Shown one piece after another: positions 49,945 through 52,849 of a DNA stretch of 52,849 bases (positions are counted from its first letter, which is position 1; each line of letters begins with the position of its first letter). Source of the stretch: an uncultured Clostridia bacterium. Lineage in GTDB: Bacteria; Bacillota; Clostridia; UMGS1883. The notes below the pieces were generated by a model, which worked only from the letters and a program-made list of their open reading frames with translations, did not search any database and was not told the DNA's origin. The stretch covers positions 1 through 52,849 of the forward strand of contig CANPZO010000017.1 of the NCBI GenBank assembly GCA_947589005.1, in the 5' to 3' direction. The translations under genes and the position numbers were made by a program.

Positions 49945-52548
49945 ATGAAAAAGGTTTTAGCCCTTATCGTTGCCATGGCAATGATATTGGCGGCGTTCCC
50001 TGTCCTCGCGGCCGACGACTCGGTCTCGATCATCGTGGACGGGATTGAAATTCAGCCCACCAACGTCAACGGCGAGGCTGTTCCGCCCTTCATTAAGGAC
50101 GGAACCACCTATCTTCCGGTTCGGGCGCTGGCAAACGCCTTCGGTCTGGACGTTGACTGGAACGGCGCCACCAACAGCGTTTTCATCGGCGAGGTCGTTG
50201 ATTCCGAGCTGAGAGAAAACATCAACATTTACATAAACGGCAGCCTGTTTGTGCCCACCGACGTAAACGGCAGCGTCGTTCCTCCCATGAATTTGGGCGG
50301 GACGGTATTCCTGCCCGTAAGGGCCATCGCGGAGGCTTTTGACAAGGACGTGGCCTGGGACGCGGTCAACCGCACCGTAACCATCACCACTTCCGACGGC
50401 GACCTGGGCGGTATGTACTATACCATCAAGAACGCCGGCAGCGGCAAGCTTTTGGCCGCCGTGGACTTCTCCCATGAAAACAGCGCCAATCTCACCACCG
50501 TCGACGCCGACGAGAGCAACGAGGTTTACTGGCGTCTCGGCAAGATGGGCGACGGCATATACAACATTTCAAATATGGCCAGCGGCAAGTCCATCGATGT
50601 GCCCAGCGCCTCCAAGGACGCCGGAACCGGCCTCATCATATATACCACCAACGGCGGCGGCAATCAGCAGTGGAAATTTATTGAAGCCGCCCCCGGCGAA
50701 TACGAGCTTCAAGTACAGCACTCCGGCCTGTATATGGACGCCAGCGGAGGCACCATTGTTCAGAATGAACAGACCGGTCTGCCCTCTCAGCGTTGGATAA
50801 TCGAGGTCAAGGGCGAGTCTCTGCTCAAAAGCGTGGTCAACACCGAGGGCTTTAAGCTCCTTTCCGCCGCAGAGCAGGACGGCTTCAAGCGTTATATGTT
50901 CGGCGCTCTCCCCTGCTGCTACACCGTGGCCAACTCCGCCGAAAGCTATTTGACCGAAAACGATTATAACAACGCCGCGCCCGAGCTTCAGGCGGCCATG
51001 CTCAAGACCGTTATGGCCTACACCGCCTATTTCCAGGTCACCGGCGACAAGGCCGACCAGACCAGCGCCAACTACAAGATAGTCAACCAGTATGTCGATG
51101 ACAACTACGACATCTGGCGCGGCGCAAGAGAAAAGTGCTGGATATACGAGGTCGAAATGGACGGCGACGTTCCCGGCACAATTCATAAGTTTACCATGGT
51201 AAGCAACGAGGAAAATTCCGAGATGGTAGAGAGAATGATCGAGGCCCTCGGCGCTTTCCCCTACGCTATAAGGCAGTATGTCAACCGCCTGATTTGGAAG
51301 AACGGCGACAACGCCAACAACTATAACGGCGGCGGCGACACCATCTGGGCGCGTCTTAACTGGAAGCCCAACAAATCTCAGGTGATACAGACCCTCGCCC
51401 ATGAGCTGGGTCATATCCTTGACACAAACCAGCTCGAGGACGAGCGCATCTGGCAGTGGGCCGAGGCTATGGACGCCATTCCGGTTTCCGGCTACGGCTC
51501 CAACAACAAGTCCGAGGACCTTGCCGAGCTGCACCGGCTTTATCTTACCACCCTTGACAAGGACACCGAGGAGGCCGTAGGTCAGGTTTATCCCAACCGG
51601 CTTAAGGTTCTCAAGGGTCTGCTTTACAGGGCCGACAAGGAGCATTTCGCCGAGTTTGCACAGTACGAGCAGTTCATTCTTGACATCAAGGCCAAAATCG
51701 ACGCCTACGGCGACGTTGAGACGGCGCTTAAGCTGGACATGGGTCAATATTACAGCATAACCGACTCAAAGTCCGGCCTTGCCTGGACCGTTGAGAATTC
51801 TTCAACTGAAAATCAGGCCCGCATCACTCTCGAGCCTTACACCGGCGCCGACAATCAGAAGTTTAGCGTTGAGAACTTCGGCGGACTTGTAAAGTTCACC
51901 AACAAGTACAGCGGTATTCCCGTTCAGCTCCACACCAGCGCCCTTTACGGCAAGGAGCTCACCCAATACGGCGGCGAGTGGGCCGTTGACGACAGATTTA
52001 TGCTCATCGAGGCCGAGGGCGGCTACAAGCTCATGAGCCAGCGTTACAACCTTGGCGTGGACGCCATGACCGTAGGCGTCGGCGACGACTTCAAGCCCTA
52101 TGCCTGCCAGAACGCGGACTCCGCCGTTTGGAAGATAGAGCCCGTCGAGAAGGCCGCCGACATCAAGTACTACAACGTCAGCATCGACGGCACGGGTATG
52201 CACCTGAACAACAACGAGGAAGAGGGCCTTATCGCCACTGACGACCGCGCCCGTGCGACAAGCTGGATGCTCACTCCCGTGGGCGACGCCTTCACCATCG
52301 TTGACACCGCCAGCGGCGAGGCCGTGGACATCTCCGGTGGCAGCACCGAGGCGGGTGGCAAGCTCATCACCTGGACCCTTTCCAAGAACGACAACCAGTG
52401 CTTCTATATGGAGGAGAGCGGCGACGGTTATCTGCTGAGGATGAAACATTCCGACCTTTATCTGACCTGCAACGAGGACGGCACCGTAACCCAGGAGAAC
52501 CGCGACCGGTCCAAGAACCAGGTATTCATATTCACCGAAGTACAGTGA
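49945..52548 (+). CDS. Secreted stalk-domain metalloprotease with ricin-type lectin modules
   Basis: 867 residues. Signal peptide 1-22 (VLAA). Residues 25-150 hold two copper-amine-oxidase-type stalk repeats (GTTYLPVRALANAFG, GTVFLPVRAIAEAFD). A ricin-B-like lectin region (about 155-290, with QQWKF and SQRWI ends) comes next. The metalloprotease region has HELGH at 486-490 and NKSEDLAELHRLY with E524/E528 as third-ligand candidates, resembling anthrax-lethal-factor-like (ATLF) proteases. Another beta-trefoil-like region (about 595-867) closes the protein. TGGAGGT precedes the ATG. It shares its stalk layout with the protein at 8574. Family call of the protease part is moderate. Confidence 0.8.
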   Translation: MKKVLALIVAMAMILAAFPVLAADDSVSIIVDGIEIQPTNVNGEAVPPFIKDGTTYLPVRALANAFGLDVDWNGATNSVFIGEVVDSELRENINIYINGSLFVPTDVNGSVVPPMNLGGTVFLPVRAIAEAFDKDVAWDAVNRTVTITTSDGDLGGMYYTIKNAGSGKLLAAVDFSHENSANLTTVDADESNEVYWRLGKMGDGIYNISNMASGKSIDVPSASKDAGTGLIIYTTNGGGNQQWKFIEAAPGEYELQVQHSGLYMDASGGTIVQNEQTGLPSQRWIIEVKGESLLKSVVNTEGFKLLSAAEQDGFKRYMFGALPCCYTVANSAESYLTENDYNNAAPELQAAMLKTVMAYTAYFQVTGDKADQTSANYKIVNQYVDDNYDIWRGAREKCWIYEVEMDGDVPGTIHKFTMVSNEENSEMVERMIEALGAFPYAIRQYVNRLIWKNGDNANNYNGGGDTIWARLNWKPNKSQVIQTLAHELGHILDTNQLEDERIWQWAEAMDAIPVSGYGSNNKSEDLAELHRLYLTTLDKDTEEAVGQVYPNRLKVLKGLLYRADKEHFAEFAQYEQFILDIKAKIDAYGDVETALKLDMGQYYSITDSKSGLAWTVENSSTENQARITLEPYTGADNQKFSVENFGGLVKFTNKYSGIPVQLHTSALYGKELTQYGGEWAVDDRFMLIEAEGGYKLMSQRYNLGVDAMTVGVGDDFKPYACQNADSAVWKIEPVEKAADIKYYNVSIDGTGMHLNNNEEEGLIATDDRARATSWMLTPVGDAFTIVDTASGEAVDISGGSTEAGGKLITWTLSKNDNQCFYMEESGDGYLLRMKHSDLYLTCNEDGTVTQENRDRSKNQVFIFTEVQ

Positions 52549-52559
52549 TTTAGCAACGA

Positions 52560-52778
52560 GGGGCCGGGAAAAAATAGCGCAGACCTGCGTCGTCACAAGC
52601 TCGGTATCGCAAGTTTCGATTTAAAAATCGAAACACGGCTTACCTCGCTGTGACTCCTTTTCCCCACAAAATCGGCTTCGCCGTTTTGTGGGGGCCCCAT
52701 TTGGGCTAAAAGGCTTTCTTTAAAGCATACTTATGTGTATCAAAGCTATGAATTAATGTGGAAAAACCGCCTTTTTGA
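52560..52778 (-). repeat. Dispersed repeat family, copy 6
   Basis: The left end (52560-52583, GGGGCCGGGAAAAAATAGCG...) resembles the 25-bp terminal repeat at 16479. Modules GTCGTCACAAGC, CCTTTTCCCCACAAA...TTTGTGGGGGCCCC (52650-52700) and ATGAATTAATGTGGAAAAAC (52749-52768) all recur in the 16479-17059 element, the last one in the opposite relative orientation. The copy ends where the IS3-type sequence begins. Confidence 0.72.
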
Positions 52779-52849
52779 TGTGACCCCAAAAAGTTAGACT
52801 TTTCATAGCGTAGTAGTTTTGCTGACTGCTACGCTATTTTTATGCAGCC
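52779..52849. mobile_element. End of an IS3-type insertion sequence (partial)
   Basis: TGTGACCCCAAAAAGTTAGA at 52779-52798 looks like the terminal repeat of IS3-family (IS150-like) elements. A hairpin ATAGCGTAG/CTACGCTAT at about 52806-52837 follows. The window stops before any transposase can be read. Confidence 0.55.

Noticed and set aside
1-52849. tRNA, rRNA or other standard RNA genes
   Set aside because: I looked for tRNA T-arm sequence and known RNA leaders on both strands and saw none. A covariance-model scan would be decisive.

Overview
The window looks like chromosome of an endospore-forming, anaerobic Bacillota (Clostridia-like) of moderate to high GC. Three sporulation genes support this: an uninterrupted sigK, spoIIID and a stand-alone spoVAE. 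Other support comes from a rubrerythrin/rubredoxin pair, S-layer-homology proteins, copper-amine-oxidase-type stalk domains on secreted proteins, and sigma-A promoters with near-consensus -35/-10 boxes, mostly 17 bp apart. I cannot name a species. No tRNA, rRNA, T-box, known riboswitch or CRISPR array was seen.

Layout. 1-764: noncoding, a dispersed repeat followed by a tight cluster of DnaA-box-like sites and an AT-rich stretch (possible origin-type element). 765-8162: housekeeping genes on + (pdxST, alaS, HIT hydrolase, flavodoxin, rpsU, GNAT, ung, spoVAE). 8201-10337: a small XRE regulator divergent from a secreted metalloprotease-like protein, with a palindromic operator between them. 10641-16475: cysS, an MNT/HEPN toxin-antitoxin-type pair and two half-size ABC exporters. 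16479-17059: a 581-bp MITE-like element with 25-bp terminal inverted repeats; pieces of the same family lie at five other places. 17062-22594: XRE regulator, membrane-anchored Ser/Thr kinase, lipoprotein, small membrane protein, and a Gtr-type lipid-linked glycosylation cassette. 22694-23626: an unlisted ribbon-helix-helix protein divergent from a zinc-ribbon/SHOCT protein.

23918-27322 (- strand): rubredoxin and reverse rubrerythrin behind a Fur/PerR-like box, a VanW lipoprotein, a second lipoprotein and a DUF2318-like membrane protein. 27472-31343 (+): a one-ORF fusion of a Ppx/GppA phosphatase with the tRNA methyltransferase TrmL, followed by thioredoxin, sigK, RNase HI and a LysM/L,D-transpeptidase. 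31510-32730 (-): a four-LysM protein. 33230-39341 (+): a three-gene surface/S-layer operon behind a long AT-rich promoter region. 39392-41260: two decayed insertion sequences (ISL3-like, IS200-like). 41261-45067 (-): cell-wall amidase and ruvCAB. 45193-46749 (+): spoIIID, a DUF6062 protein and a CBS protein. 46814-49791 (-): GH36 alpha-galactosidase and a YitT-type membrane protein. 49945-52548 (+): a second stalk-domain secreted metalloprotease with lectin-like modules. The right edge holds another repeat copy, apparently cut by an IS3-type end.

Themes: much of the window serves the cell surface (stalk-domain proteases, SLH proteins, LysM proteins, amidase, VanW, Gtr cassette, kinase/lipoprotein module) and sporulation. 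The observations I rate highest are the Ppx/GppA-TrmL fusion, the DnaA-box cluster without a dnaA gene in view, the modular TIR-bounded repeat family, and two compact regulator/operator/target modules (8201-10337 and 22694-23626).
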